64,000 bases of DNA from NCBI GenBank assembly GCA_023105745.1, contig JALGQZ010000009.1, positions 45,847,967-45,911,966 of the forward strand. The letters are read 5' to 3'. Positions 31,255-43,121 of the stretch are shown here, piece by piece. The position numbers and the translations under genes are program-made. A model generated the notes under the pieces. That model was given only the letters and a program-made list of their open reading frames with translations, was not told the DNA's origin and did not search any database. The DNA comes from Austropuccinia psidii (Eukaryota > Basidiomycota > Pucciniomycetes > Pucciniales > Sphaerophragmiaceae). Each line of letters begins with the position of its first letter. The stretch's first letter is position 1.

Positions 31255-32981
31255 TGTCACAGGGGCTCTTGGAAGAAGAGGGCCTGGCACTCGGGAATCA
31301 AGAACTCACTTGGAGGGCTCCAAAGATAAAAGAATAATAAGAATGGATTTCTTTAAGAAAGAATAAGGGGAAAACAAGTATGCCAAAAGATGAGATAAGA
31401 AAAGATGAAGCCAATGGCCAAAGATAATAAAGAAGCCAAAAGCCAAGAAGCCAACCAAGTGAATTCTCAATTCACTGTTTCAACCTGCCAGAAAAGGAAA
31501 TGGAATTAGTATAAGGATATGACCACCAATATCCACTGGACAGGCGAGGAAATAAAAGAAAAGGGTGCTGAATGACTGACTTAAGATTATCAGTATTAAC
31601 TTTAATAAGGTAAAAGAAAATAAGGATAAAAATAAATCCACTATATTAATTAACTGGGGAAAAAGTCCCCAGGTGCTGAAAGGTGGCCAGTATATGTGAA
31701 AAGCTGAAAAGTTGATCCTGGAAGGTGGATCAATGACTGTATTGTCCGAATCGGGAAATACAGTTCTGGCCATCTTGAAATTTGAACTGTGTGATGGAAT
31801 TCCCACAGTGGAATAAGAAGTGGCCCAATTGGGCCAAGGCCATACAGGTTGATTGAATAAGGCCTGTACGGATGAATTGGGTTGTCCAAAGAGTATTGAA
31901 TACTTGATGTCTTGACAACTGATTGAATTTTGTAATACCTCTTGAGAATTGACCTTAGAATAATCCTGAATGAATTGTACCAACCCAACTCCTGCAGATA
32001 CAGGTGGTTGGGATCCTTGAATGATCTTCTGAATTACCGCCATGGAATTGCCAGACTGATAAGCTGAAAAGTCCTCCTTCGAAATGGGCGTTGGATTTAT
32101 GGACCTTGAAATGGAAAGGTGGAATTGGGTCCTGAAAACGTCACCATTGGATTGCTGAGTAAAAATGGTGCATAATGGTATATAATACCATATATGCACC
32201 ACACCTGCAATCTTGAGTACGGAGTACATGAAGGAAAAGGGAGGAATTCCCCTTAAGTTGAGGGAAATGCTTTTTGAGATGATTTGGTGGCCTCTGGTGG
32301 TTGCCAGAGGCCATGACGGTGAAGTTGGTCCATGGTGGTCCAGGGCCAAAAGTGGGTCCTACGGGATTTATGGCCAAAATGGGTCCAAGGTGTTTTTGGT
32401 CCAATTTGGGTCCAAGGGATTGGTGGCCAAAAATGGCTCAGGTGGGCCCAATTGTGGTTTGGGACCCACCTGGCCTTGGAGGCTAGGTGGCTGCCCCCTT
32501 TGGCCCCTTTTGGCCTCATTGGATTAGGCCAAAAGGGGCCTAATCCGCCTACGGACCGCGGCGTACGGACTGCGGACCGCGTATTACGGCCCGCGGACCG
32601 TAGAAGCCGTGGGGGGCCTAAATGGCCCAAAAAGGCCATTTAGGCCAAAACCCCCATAATGAAAGGGGTGGCCAGGAAACCAATGAAGGTGGCCATGGGG
32701 CCTGGAAGCCCCTGGAAGACAAAGGGACCCCCCAGGCCCAAAAACAGTGATGGTGGCCTGGGGGTTGGTGAGGTGGAAATTGGCCAAGAGGGCCAATGAC
32801 GCAGGATATGGCCTGAGGCCATAAGTGGCCAATGGAATGGGTTATGGCATAAGAGCCATGGAACACCCAAAAGGGGTCAATTGGCCATAATTGATATGAC
32901 ATGGCCAATTGGCCCCAACTTGGCTCCAGGTTGGATTGCCGCCGCCATCAAGGAGGAGGGTCAAAATACGTGGTTGTGACA
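31255..32981 (-). repeat. E5 5' LTR (right, 1727 bp)
   Basis: The plus strand begins TGTCACAGGGG and ends GGTTGTGACA. It has perfect inverted repeats at 32521-32546 and 32617-32644, with more CGGACCG-type units between them than the left LTR. A hairpin CTGGGGA/TCCCCAG lies directly upstream of AGTTAATTAATATAG (31642-31672), with a TATA-like ATATAC further upstream. Confidence 0.92.
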
Positions 32982-32986
32982 TGTGG
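32982..32986. other. Target site duplication of E5, right copy (TGTGG)
   Basis: Identical to 22922-22926. It continues into E4 RT coding sequence (complement of VDYH). Confidence 0.93.
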
Positions 32987-33997
32987 TAGTCAACACAAAA
33001 GAAGGCCACCATCCTTTTTCTTAACAACACGGACAGGGGCTTCTGTTGAAGAGGAGCTTGGCCTGATGAAACCCTTCTCCAAATTTTCTGAAATGTAGGC
33101 CCATAGTGTTTATTACTCATTCTTTGATAAAGAGTAGATAACACCAACTGAAGGAAGAAGACCCTCCAGTACAATCTGATGATCACAGGCACAGTGTGGG
33201 GTAAGTTTCTCTGCTTTCACCTTGGAGAATACATACAAATATTGGTGAGAAGCAGGAGGGACTACCTTCAGTATAGTTTCAATCTCTTCTGGCTCTTCCT
33301 CCCCATCCCATTGTTCTCCCAGGGAGGCATGAAAAGATAAAGGAGGAAGGTCAATATTCCCTTGAAAGAGATGAAGTGAAGATATAGCACCATCTTTTAT
33401 CTATTTGAGACTTCATCTCTTGATGGAAGTAATGCCTGAGAGGGAAGAATGGAAGGGATACTGAAAGAAGGAGGAAGGGAGGGTGTCTTAAGTTCACCAA
33501 CCAGAGCAACACTGTTGACAGCAGTGGAAAAGTCATTACTGGTAGAAGAAGTAATACCACTAGAATCATAGGTGACCAATCCATTTTTCCAATTAATAAT
33601 GGGATTCAAAGGGTAAAGAAAATTATAGCCCAATATTAGGCTTATCCCTTGAGTAACTCTATGATAAAAAATCCCATTCAAAGCTTGGGAATGAAGGCAA
33701 GTCAACACTCCACCTGGTATGATGGGTGATGAACAGGGAAGTGGATTAATTGGAATCCAAAATGAAAAAGTGGAATCTTTTCAGGAAGATTTGAAATGGT
33801 CGATGTGTACTTGAGAACAAAATTCTTTGCAGTAAACAAGTTTTTAGCACCACAATCAATGAGAATACTATAAAAAATATCAAAGAGAGAAGAGAAAATA
33901 AGAAATTTTCAAGATTTATTGACACTATTATTCAGAGTGCACAATTGCCCCCTTGAAGGAAATAAGTGAGAACCATTGAAGACATCATGATTCCCAC
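32982..33997 (-). pseudogene. E4 protease and RT N-terminus, broken
   Basis: Recognisable pieces are protease-like sequence with AKNLFTAKNFVLKYTS-type residues near 33830, DISLILGYNFLYPLNP near 33625, an acidic linker (33584-33397) and the RT start ([13 protein letters not shown] at 33025-32984). Several stops and frameshifts interrupt it. The protease DSG cannot be read cleanly (CGAKN in place of SGATH). Not functional. Confidence 0.75.
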
Positions 33998-34010
33998 TCA
34001 GGCTTTTCCC
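33966..34010 (-). promoter_or_regulatory. Candidate -1 frameshift signal in E4
   Basis: It has GGGAAAA, the spacer GCCTGA, then GTGGGAATCAT and ATGGTTCTCAC separated by 10 nt. Compared with E5, two base pairs have changed on both sides (A-T to G-C and G-C to A-T) and one A-T has become G-T, so the stem is preserved. Confidence 0.65.
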
Positions 34011-35349
34011 TGCTTGCTAGGGAAGCCCCTTGATAACCCCTGCCTATTTTCAGGCCTTGTGAAGCATTTTTCAAATGGATGCTGTCCACCACAATAGTTG
34101 CAGAAGCCTTCTTTAATCCTCCTCTCCTTTTCAGAGCCAATTAATTTGTTGTCCTTAGTGAGGAGAGCAGCATCAGGCTTGTCTTTGGACATTTGAAAAT
34201 CCTTTCCCTTCTTATTCTTCCTGTGATAAGGCTTCTTTGATGATGAACTTTGAGGAGGCTTGGAGAAGTTGGATCCACTAATTGGAGGCTTCTTCTCTTG
34301 ATGACTACCCTTCTCCTTCTGCCCCTCATGGTACCTGGTATCTAATTCCAAAGTGATGTCCATGACTTTGTGAAGGCTATCAAAGTTTCCAGGGTGGGAA
34401 GCCAATTGGTCCACCAATCTTGCTTCCAAGCCTTTTTTATAAAGGTGAATATAGGCCCTTTCCCCCAGTCTCCAAATCTTGACATTAATCTTCTGAAATC
34501 TGCTATGTACAATGAAAATTGACCACTTTCTTTCATCCTGAGATTGTCTAACTCTTGTACATCTTCCCTGAATTCATTGGGATCACCAAGCTGAGTGAAT
34601 AACTGAGTTTCAAATAACTGCCAGTTATTGAGGAGATAAGAAGGGTCTTCATTAGAAATATTTGAGATGTAAGGTTCAATCAATTTGCCAGCTCTAACAG
34701 TGAGAAAAGAAGTTAAGTATAAAACCTTATTCCTGTCAGAGAAGAATTTTGCTGGGTCATTATGGAAAATTAAATGACAACATTGAATAAATCCTCTCAA
34801 TTTATAAGCTTTAGTACCATCAAGGAATCAGGTGCCTTCATTGATGGAGTCTTGAATGCTGGGGTTTTGAGGTGTCCCTTTTGGCAACTTCTTGAGTTAG
34901 TTGTCCCATGTATTGAGTCATCTGCTCCATTATTTTGAGAAAATTTGGTTCAGCTTGAGAGGCAAGAGGTTGATCAGAATGGGCTAGATTTGGAGCTTCC
35001 GAAGCCTCAGGGCCATCTGCCAAGGCAGCTGCTACTTCAGTTTCTTCATACTCCTCCTCTTCCACAGACTCCCCCTCTTCATCTTCAGCTTCCCCTGATC
35101 TTTTTCTAGGCCCTTGGGAAATGCTTTGATTGCCACCCAACAAGCCAGAGAATGATCTTGATCTTCTTGACTTCACACCTCCTCTTTTGGAGGGTGATGC
35201 TCCTTCCATTGGTGGTTCTCTGTCAAAATTTGCACTCACTTGATGAACTGATGGTGTGCGGTCAAGGGAGCCCTTGCTGTAGGAGTGAGAACAGCTTGAT
35301 GTCTTTGAGATCTTGTGTCCTTGGCTGTAGGGCTATGCTGGACTGGCAT
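33998..35349 (-). pseudogene. E4 gag, broken
   Basis: It starts MPVQHSPTAKDTRSQ at 35349. Pieces at 35239-34838 (acidic DEEGESVEEEEYEE, IMEQMTQYMGQL), 34800-34342 ([42 protein letters not shown]) and 34429-33998 (ELDTRYHE, knuckle CNYCGGQHPFEKC, end KQGKA) are connected by frameshifts near 35230, 34810 and 34430. The knuckle is intact and again has the CX2CX3HX4C spacing. Confidence 0.82.
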
Positions 35350-36079
35350 TATTGAAGAAAGAAAATAAAATTCCATTATACTTGAGAATAAAACAAGGCT
35401 TGACTAAATCAATCAAATGAGAATAGTGAAGAACTTGAGAAATCAATCAATAGTCTTGAAGTGAATCATTATGAATAAATCTTGAAGAATGAGGATGACA
35501 AAGTCAAATTCCTATGAATAATCAATTTCAATCAATAAATCAAATCAAATAAATCAAGTCAATTCAAAATAAAATCTATTTGGTCTTGAGTAATTCTATC
35601 AATTTCTTGAGGAATCAACTTCAAATCAATCTTGAGGATAAATCAGATATTTTGAGGAATCAAAGCATATAAATCAATTAACTCAAATCAGAATATTGAG
35701 GTAAAGTCAATTTCTTGAATAATCAAATCAATCAATCAATAAATCTTGAGAAATTTCAAAATCAACACTGATAACCCCAATTCAATGAAAAATCCTGAAA
35801 TGATGAATCAATTAAGCCCAAATTAAAGTCAATTAAACCTGATAAAAGCACCAGAATTCAGACAGAAAATTAAAAGAAAATTTGATTGAGAATTAAAAAG
35901 AAAGTAAAATGGTCAGCAAAAGTCTAGAAAAGAGACAGGGAATCAATTTTCATTTGAATGAAATGAATGGGATGAAAATTTATGAGAAAGAATTGAGTCA
36001 TAAAAATCATAATTTGAAATGAGAGAAATGAATAAGAATTAATGAAAGAAAGGAAGCAATTATGAGGTAATTAAAATAA
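35350..36079 (-). other. E4 5' leader, low complexity
   Basis: AATCAATCAA-type low-complexity sequence, as in E5, with no gene. The last 14 bases before the LTR (36065-36078, minus strand TATTTTAATTACCT) are the proposed primer site. Confidence 0.65.
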
Positions 36080-36739
36080 TGTCACAGGGGCTCTTATAAA
36101 TGAACAGGGCCTGGCACTCAGTGAACAGACTTACTTATGGAGGGCTCAGAATAAATACTCAATTGATAAGAGAAATGAGATAAGAGAAATAAATTCCTAG
36201 TAATAACACAATAAGTATTGAAAGATATGAGACAAAACAAAAGCAACAACAAAGAGCCAACACAAATAATCCTGTACCACTGCTTCAACCTGTTCAGAAA
36301 AGAGAAAAGGATTAATGAAGGATATGGCCACCAGGACCCTACTGAACAGGTGAGGGAAGGCAAAGACTAACTTAATAATCAATAAAATAATATTTCTTAA
36401 TTAGAAATAAAATAATATTAAATAGTAAATCCAATATTTTAATTAACTGGGGTAAAACCCCCTAGGTGGGTGAGGGCATCTTGTATATGTGAGAAAGTGC
36501 CAGATTGGAGTTTGAGTGCTGAGAAACCATGATTGTATGAGTGAAGACCTTGTATTTGAGATGTGAAACTGCATTGGTGTATCCAATACAGTTATTTGAA
36601 TCAATACAGGTGTTTGCACCTGTATTGAGGGAAGGCCTGTATTGGTGAATCTTCCATGAAACAACTTTCTGATTAGGTGTTGGAAGATTTTCCATTAGTA
36701 ATGAATGGTAATGCCCTGCCTGTCTCCATGGTGGTGACA
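36080..36739 (-). repeat. E4 5' LTR (660 bp)
   Basis: Plus strand TGTCACAGGGG...GGTGGTGACA, so both family B termini are present although the LTR is less than half the length of those in E5. The GGCC-rich half is missing. The hairpin and AGTTAATTAAAATA (36435-36448) are kept. Either a short subfamily or an internal deletion. Confidence 0.75.
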
Positions 36740-37996
36740 CCTTTCCACAAAAATAAGTGCATAAACCCTCTTTAATCCTCTTCTCCTTTTCACTAAAAAT
36801 TAATTTGTTGTCCTTACTGACGAGAGCCTCATGAGGCTTGTCTCTAGACACTTGAAAATTCTTCCCCTTCTTGTTCTTCCTGTGATAAGGCGTTTTTTAA
36901 GATGAACCTTGGGGAGGCTTGGAGAAATTAGATCCACTGATTGGAGGCTTCTTCTCTTGATGACTACAGTTTCCATCTGCCTCTCATGGCACCTGGTATC
37001 TAATTCCAAAGTTATTTCCATGAGCTCTTGAAGGCTACCAAATTTTTCAGGATGAGAAGCCAATTTACAAAACAATCTTGATGCCAAGCCTCTTCTATAC
37101 ACATGAATATAGGCAATTTCCCCCCAGTCTCTAATTCTTGACATTAAGCTTTTGAAATATGCTATGTACAAGGAAACCTTACCACTTTCCTTCATCCCAA
37201 GATTTTCCAACTTTTTTTCAGCCTTCCTGACTTCATTGGGATCACCAAACAGAGTGAATAACTGGGTTTCAAATAACTACCAGTTATTGATGAGATATGC
37301 TGGGTCTTCATTGGAGATATTTGAGAGATGATATTCAATCCATTTTCTAGCTCTGCCAGTGAGAAAAGAAGTTGAGTACAAAAACCTCTTTCTGTCAGAG
37401 AAGAAGTTTCCCTGCTCATTATAGAAAATTAATCGAAAAGATTGAATAAATCTTTTGAATTTATAAGCTTTAGTACCATCAAAGGAATTAGGTGCCTCCA
37501 TTTATGGAGTCTTGGATTCTGCGGCTCTTATAGTGTCCCTTGGGGAAACTGCTTGAGTGAGTTGTCCCATGAATTGAGTCATCTGCTACATCATTTTGAG
37601 AAAATTTGACTCACCTTGAGAGACAAGAGGTCAATTAGAAGGGGCTAGGCTTGGAGCTTCAGAAGCCTCAGGGGCACCTTCCAAGGCAGCTGCTACTTCA
37701 TTTTCTTCAGACTCCTCCCCCGCTTCATTTTCAGCTTTTCCTAATCTACTTCGAGGCCCTTGAGAAATGCTTGGATAGCCACCCAATAAGCCAGAGATTG
37801 CTCTTGATGTTATTGACTTCACACATCCTGTTTTGGAGGGTGCTGCTCCTTCCATTGGTGGTCCTATGTCCAAATTTGCACTCAGCTGATGAACTGATTG
37901 TGTGCGCTCAAGAAGAGCCCTTGCTTTAGGAGTGAGAACAGCTTGATGTCTTTGAGATCTTGAATTCTTGGATGGAGGGCTCTGCTGAATTGGCAT
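36740..37996 (-). pseudogene. E6 gag, broken
   Basis: It starts MPIQQSPPSKNSRSQ at 37996. Frames are 37996-37631 (acidic, EESEENEVAAALEGAPEA), 37501-37277 (FIQSFRLIFYNEQGNFF, SFLTGRARKWIEYHLS), and 37210-36800 (YIAYFKSLMSRIRDWGE, ELDTRCHERQ). Breaks lie near 37630, 37505 and 37270. It ends [12 protein letters not shown] at the E4 insertion. Confidence 0.78.
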
Positions 37997-38355
37997 TATT
38001 GAAGAAAGAAAATAAAATTTGATAATAATTGAGAATAAAATAATTCTTCACCAAATCAATCAAATGAGAATCTTGATGAACTTGAGAAATAAATCAAAAT
38101 TCTTGAAGTGAAAACAATATGAATAAATCTTGAAGATTGAAAATGACAAAATAAAATTCTTATGGATAATCAATGTCAGTCAGAAAGCCAAATAAAGTCA
38201 ATCAATAAATAGAAACAATTAAATCAAGTCAATTCAAGATTAAATCAATTATTTCTTGAGGAATGCAGTCAATATCTTTAAAAGTAAATTCAATTTCTTG
38301 AATAGTGAACTTCAAATCAATCAATCAAATCAAACTATGAGGACAAATCAGCTAT
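37997..38355 (-). other. E6 leader, low complexity
   Basis: AATCAATCAA-type sequence as in the leaders of E4 and E5; no gene. The boundary to E7 is placed at about 38355 by loss of this composition and start of family A protease sequence. Confidence 0.5.
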
Positions 38356-38384
38356 CCTTGTAGATAGTCTTTGCCAACTCATGT

Positions 38385-40600
38385 TCAGTATGCTCCTGTG
38401 TCCAGGTTTACTATTGCCTCTTGATTGTTTAACATAACAATAATTATGCTTGATTTTGGACCAGTGTAACCCATTCCTTTTTCAGTTTTGGTTCTATTCA
38501 ATTTGGCATCCTGTATATTTGCAAGGCATGTATCAGATGTTCCAATTTGTGGAAAATTTGAATTTACATCTAGTAATTCATAGATTAAATAAATTTTATT
38601 GATATGGGCATTAATTATATTGATTAAATCAGTTTCAGATGTTTCTGATTCTTTAATATTATTTTCAGAATAATATTCTTCCTCTTTGGCATTGTGGTCT
38701 TCTGTTTCCACAATTTAATTAATTTTTTGCTTTTTGAGACAATTATTGGGTAAGTGCCCAATACCACCACATTTATGGAATTTTCTTTTCTCATTAGTGT
38801 TATTGGGTTGGAAATGTTCTTTTGGTTTCTCTTTATTTATAAATGATTTATTTGGGATTTTTATTTCCAATTCTTTCTATTTTCTGCCAATTTTGGCTCT
38901 TGTCACAATGTCTTCTGGTGAAATGATGTATGCTTAAGTGGAGAATTGTACTATGCATCTCCTCCTTAGGGGAAGTTCCAGTTCTCCTCCACAATTTTTA
39001 AGTATTTTTATATGCACCTTTTTTTGTAATATTTCTGGATATAATGAAGTTAATCTTTCAACTTGTTTTAAGAACCAGGTTAAAGATTTTTCTTTCTCTG
39101 GGTAAAAGAATGAGCTTTCAAATGCATTTTATATTTCATACCTCCAGGAATCATTTTCCCACTTGCTGATGATTTAATCTTTCCACCAGGACCAGCCATT
39201 TTTTCCATTTGTTTGTCTTATGACATAATACCATCTTTTTGAAAAATTTTCAAATAATTAATGTAATATTGCAGTGATTAATTTATATGGTATAGCATAG
39301 TTTTCATGCAACATGTTGATTTTCTTAATGAATGACATATGGTCATATTCTCCTTCATCTGTGAATTTTGGCCATTCTTTAAGTTGGGGTACTTCTTTTA
39401 TTAAGGCTTGATTTCTGTCTTTATTCCTTGAGTCTGTAATAAAGGGATTTGTGATTTCTTTATTTGGCTTAACAGAAATTCTTATGTGGGATGATGGGGT
39501 TAATAACTTTGGCATATTTAAGTTAGCCTCATTTATTTTATCCATTTTGTCCATAATAAGTCTAATTTCACTTTTGATATCATATATAAAATCAATTTTT
39601 CTTTATCACTCTCTCCTAAATGGTCTAGAAGTAGTTCTTGGTTTGATGAATTTTTTTCAGCTTTTTCAACAGGAATGAAAAATTTGTTTAATTTTTCAGT
39701 CAAATAGTCAAAATTTGGGTAATCATTTCTTGGAAAAGTGTTCTCTTTGATATTGTTTATTTATTTATAGATTTCTTATCCTTGTATTATTTTCTGAGTA
39801 TTATCAATTAAAATTTTTTGGTTTATGATTTTATTTCTTTTAGTGATAATCAAGCTTTTTGAATGCCTTTTAAAGGTAATATACTATTCTTAGTTTCTGT
39901 TAAAGTATTCAAACCATCAGGGGAAAAATTTATTTATTTGCTAAAGATGGTTGTCTCATTGTTTGTTGCTCTTTGTCCTTGAATTTCCCAAGGTTCTGCC
40001 CATGTTGAATAGGTTTTACACGTGTTTTTTTGGGTTCTTGGAATCCTGTAACTGGAGGATATGGTTTCCTCAAGTTGCTTTTCTTGTTTTTCTTCCCCTC
40101 TTGGGCAGGTGGCTGGCTTGTGGATTTATGGTAGCAGCTACTGGGCCTTCTTCCTTGCTTGCACACCTCTTTTTTTTGTCAAAATAATTGACCTTTTTGC
40201 TTCAGGTTTGGATGATAGTGGATTCCATGCATTAGAGTATTTCACTATTTCCTCCTCCTTTAAGAACCTTTTGAGGATGTGCCAGGTATTCATCACTTCT
40301 TGTGGATCTCTGGGAGCATTTCCCAGTCTTTATCCTTGTAGACTGTGTAATAATTCTTTTATTGGCTCATTCAGATGTCTATCTGAGCCCTCTGAATGTG
40401 ATATGTTTCTGTTTGAATGATTCATACTTAGTTTTAATTCAGGCTCAGAGATAATAGGTGTTTTGGGGACTTGCATTTTGTATATGTCACATCCATGTGT
40501 GAATTTTTCCATTTCTTTTTTGTTTTGTGGGATCATTTGCACTTCTGAGTCCACCTCCCTCTGATTGGATGGAGTAATGGGATCCTCTTCTAGTAGTCAT
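38385..40600 (-). pseudogene. E7 gag-protease, broken
   Basis: Pieces are 38711-38385 (acidic spacer, IQDAKLNRTKTEKGMGY, protease AIVNLDTGAY with DTG kept), 39554-39258 (coiled coil to WPKFTDEGEYDHMSFI), 40166-39930 and 40554-40330 (N-terminal region; frame B residues MLPEIH and KRFLKEEEIVKYS are readable by eye). The knuckle near 38775 has lost its first Cys (FHKCGGIGHLPNNC). More than ten stops or shifts. Confidence 0.72.
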
Positions 40601-41180
40601 TTTGAGATAATAGATAACAGAAAAATGAAAAAACCTTTTAAGGCACTTTTAAGAGGGGTACTCATCTTCACAGTCCTGAATAGTGGGTGCTGAAAAAAGT
40701 AATTTCATAGCTTTTGATTTCTAATAAACAATTGGTGTTGGAGAACTTTGGAACACTTATGCCTCCAGTATTTCAACAGTGGCTTGGCTGTACTCTGTTG
40801 GGTTGCCTTCAAACACAAAAAAAGACATATAATAACATTCCTTTTTATAAAAAGGTTTACGTTTGGCAAGGTATGGCAATTTCCACATAAAACTTGCTTT
40901 TTTATCTCTTTATATGAGAGAAATGAGTAGAAAAAATAAATGAAAGGGAATAACATGACTGTTTATTTTTTTATTTTTCTTTTCATTTTTGAAAAGATAA
41001 AAAATTTTATAAGATTCTTTAAGATAAAATTACAATATAGATTTATTTTGAGTTTATAAACATCTCTTTTGATAAGTAGAATCACTCAAAGTAAGTTCTT
41101 GGAAGTATAAGGATGTGGAAAACCATGTGTAAGATGATATAATTGCTCCCCAAATGCCTCAATAGCTTTCAAAATTATTG
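40601..41180 (-). other. E7 5' leader with decayed leader exon
   Basis: The leader exon seen in E2 is recognisable (about 40820-40670: TGTTTGAAGGCAACCC to TGTGAAG). Both splice signals are mutated (acceptor AG to TG, donor GTGAGT to ATGAGT). AT-rich, no gene. Confidence 0.5.
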
Positions 41181-42365
41181 TAATTATCATTTATTATGGA
41201 TTTAGAGATTTTTAAGAGAAACTGACACATAGAAATAAAATTTTACATAATAAAATATAAAAAGTGATTTATATAAGATACATATTTGGTCTTTAATAAT
41301 ATAAAAGTTTAAATTAAAGGATAAAGAAGTTTCCCTTTTTTTTGTTGTGTCTGAGGGGGAAACAGAGGAAGAAGAGGGCCTTTCATAGTAAATAAACTTC
41401 CGTTTAGTAGAAGTGTACTGATGCTATCCACTGGATCTGATCACTATTTTAAGTTTTGATGATTATTACATCATTATTGAACACTTCATCCCATTATTAC
41501 CACATTTTTTAGAGTTATCACTATAACTCTAATTTGATGGCATCATAAGCTTGAAAAATGATTCTTTTTTTGGATTATAGTAGTTTTAATGATGAAATAC
41601 TAATATCCACCAGTAATATATCCCATTTAACTGGTAAAATTGAAATAATATTAGAGTTAATGATCATAAATGATCATTTTCAAGACTATGATTTGAATTA
41701 ATTCATTCTGGAGAAATTAAGAGAGTTGATTCTTATAGTTTGACATGTCCTTACTAAGCTTCCAAAAGGATTTCATTACATCATCAGAAATCTATTTTTG
41801 ATGATTTTTCTTGTAACTTTACTTTGCTGTTGAAATTTACTCTTTTAGAATATAAACAATGATTTTGTCAGGTTTTACCTTGATCATCATGATAAATAAC
41901 ACATCATTATTCACATATGAACTAGTAGAGTCAGAATTTTGACTTTTTCAAGTTTGAGTAACTTTTGATTTCAAGTGGTCAACAGGTATCGATATTTTGC
42001 AAAATATCTCCTTTTGAGTTTTAACCTTGTTTATAGCTTTCCAAATGAACCTTATATCTTTCTCCTTACAGATAATTTTTGGTATCTTTGTTTTTTAATC
42101 AACTCTTTATCATGTGTAATTCAAAATATATGAGCTAAAAAGCATGAATATATGCATTGATCATAAAAGTGCATATATCCAGGTTATCTCAGTAAGTATT
42201 TATTTCACAGCTATGGAATAAAGATGTCATATATGTGCTCTTTCAAGGGGAATTAAATACCATAATTTGTTCTAAATTTCATTTATTGGTCTATGAGATA
42301 ATCAATAATTTATGCCTTTTTATGGCATTTCTACTTATTTTAAGACTATATTTCAATTCTTATTA
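41181..42365 (-). repeat. E7 partial 5' LTR
   Basis: Similar to LTR-B (for example the TATCCACTGG...TGATCA and TAGAGTTATCACTATAACTCTAA stretches). It lacks the edge next to the primer site and is cut on the right about 60 bp before the expected LTR end. Confidence 0.65.
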
Positions 42366-43121
42366 TGTCACAGCGGCTCTTCTAAATGAAGAGGGCCTGG
42401 AACTCAGTGAACAGACTTACATAGGGAGGGCTCAAAGGAAGTACTCAATGGATAAGAGAAATAAGATGAAGTATAAAATCCCTACTGAGAAAGAATGAGA
42501 ATTAAATACATGAAATAAAAAGAAAAGAAATAACAAAGAGCCAACAACAGATAATCCTGAATCACTGTTTCAACCTGTTCAGAAAAGAGAAAAGGATTAA
42601 TAAGGATATGACCACCAGAACTCTGCTGAAAAGGTGAGGGAAGGCAAAGACTAAATTAATAATTAAGAAAATAATACTTCTGAATAAGAAATAAAATAAT
42701 ATCAAATCAATAAATCAAATATTTCAATTAAGTGGGGGAAAAACCCCCAGGTAGGTGAAAGGGGGCTGGTATATGTGAAAAAATGCCAGCCTGGAGTTTG
42801 AGTGTTGAGAAACCACAACTGTATGATTGAAGAACCTGTATTTGATATGTGAAACTGTATTGGTGTATCCAATACAGTTAATTGAATCAATACAGGTGTT
42901 TGCACCTGTATTGAGGGAAGGCCTGTATTTGGGTTGTTCCTGTATTGAGCTGTATTGAGGTTTGAAACTGTATTTGTTGAATCTTCCATGAAACCCCTTG
43001 CTGATTCACCAGGGCAAATCTTGTGTCAATTGTCAGTGATTGACTTCCCGTCAAGCAGGATAAAAGTCAAGCTCACGTCAAGCACAGGTCCCACTCTTGT
43101 CTTACTCCAAATCCTGTGACA
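42366..43121 (-). repeat. E8: family B LTR or LTR fragment
   Basis: The plus strand starts TGTCACAGCGGCTCTTC and carries the polypyrimidine hairpin and ACTTAATTGAAATA as in the other family B LTRs. Similarity to the E4 LTR holds to about 43005. A TGTGACA at 43115-43121 may be the end. The flanks (TATTA and TCCAC) do not match, so it is not a clean solo LTR. Confidence 0.6.

Larger units (their letters stand above)
22927..32981 (-). mobile_element. E5: complete family B chromovirus (about 10.05 kb)
   Basis: Both LTRs, target duplications, gag, pol with chromodomain, polypurine tract and primer site are present. The LTRs are nearly identical apart from a few substitutions and two indels in GC-rich repeats, so insertion is recent. 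One base is missing in pol near 27418; otherwise the coding region looks functional. It is inserted in RT of E4, a relative in the same orientation. Confidence 0.93.
32982..36739 (-). mobile_element. E4 (5' half): old family B chromovirus
   Basis: Contains the 5' LTR (36080-36739), low-complexity leader, gag, protease and the start of RT. It continues beyond E5 at 22926. The right LTR edge lies inside the gag zinc knuckle of E6, so E4 was inserted into E6. Confidence 0.85.
36740..38355 (-). mobile_element. E6: family B gag remnant
   Basis: The 5' leader and gag of a third family B copy, cut at the zinc knuckle (TYFCGK) by E4 and ending right against family A sequence (E7) near 38355. No LTR or pol of this copy is visible. 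Confidence 0.75.
38356..42365 (-). mobile_element. E7: family A remnant, closest to E2
   Basis: Part of protease, gag, leader and a partial 5' LTR of a strongly decayed family A copy. It ends on the left within the protease and on the right where a family B LTR (E8) begins. The primer site is deleted: leader sequence (ending near 41180) runs into LTR sequence. Confidence 0.75.
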
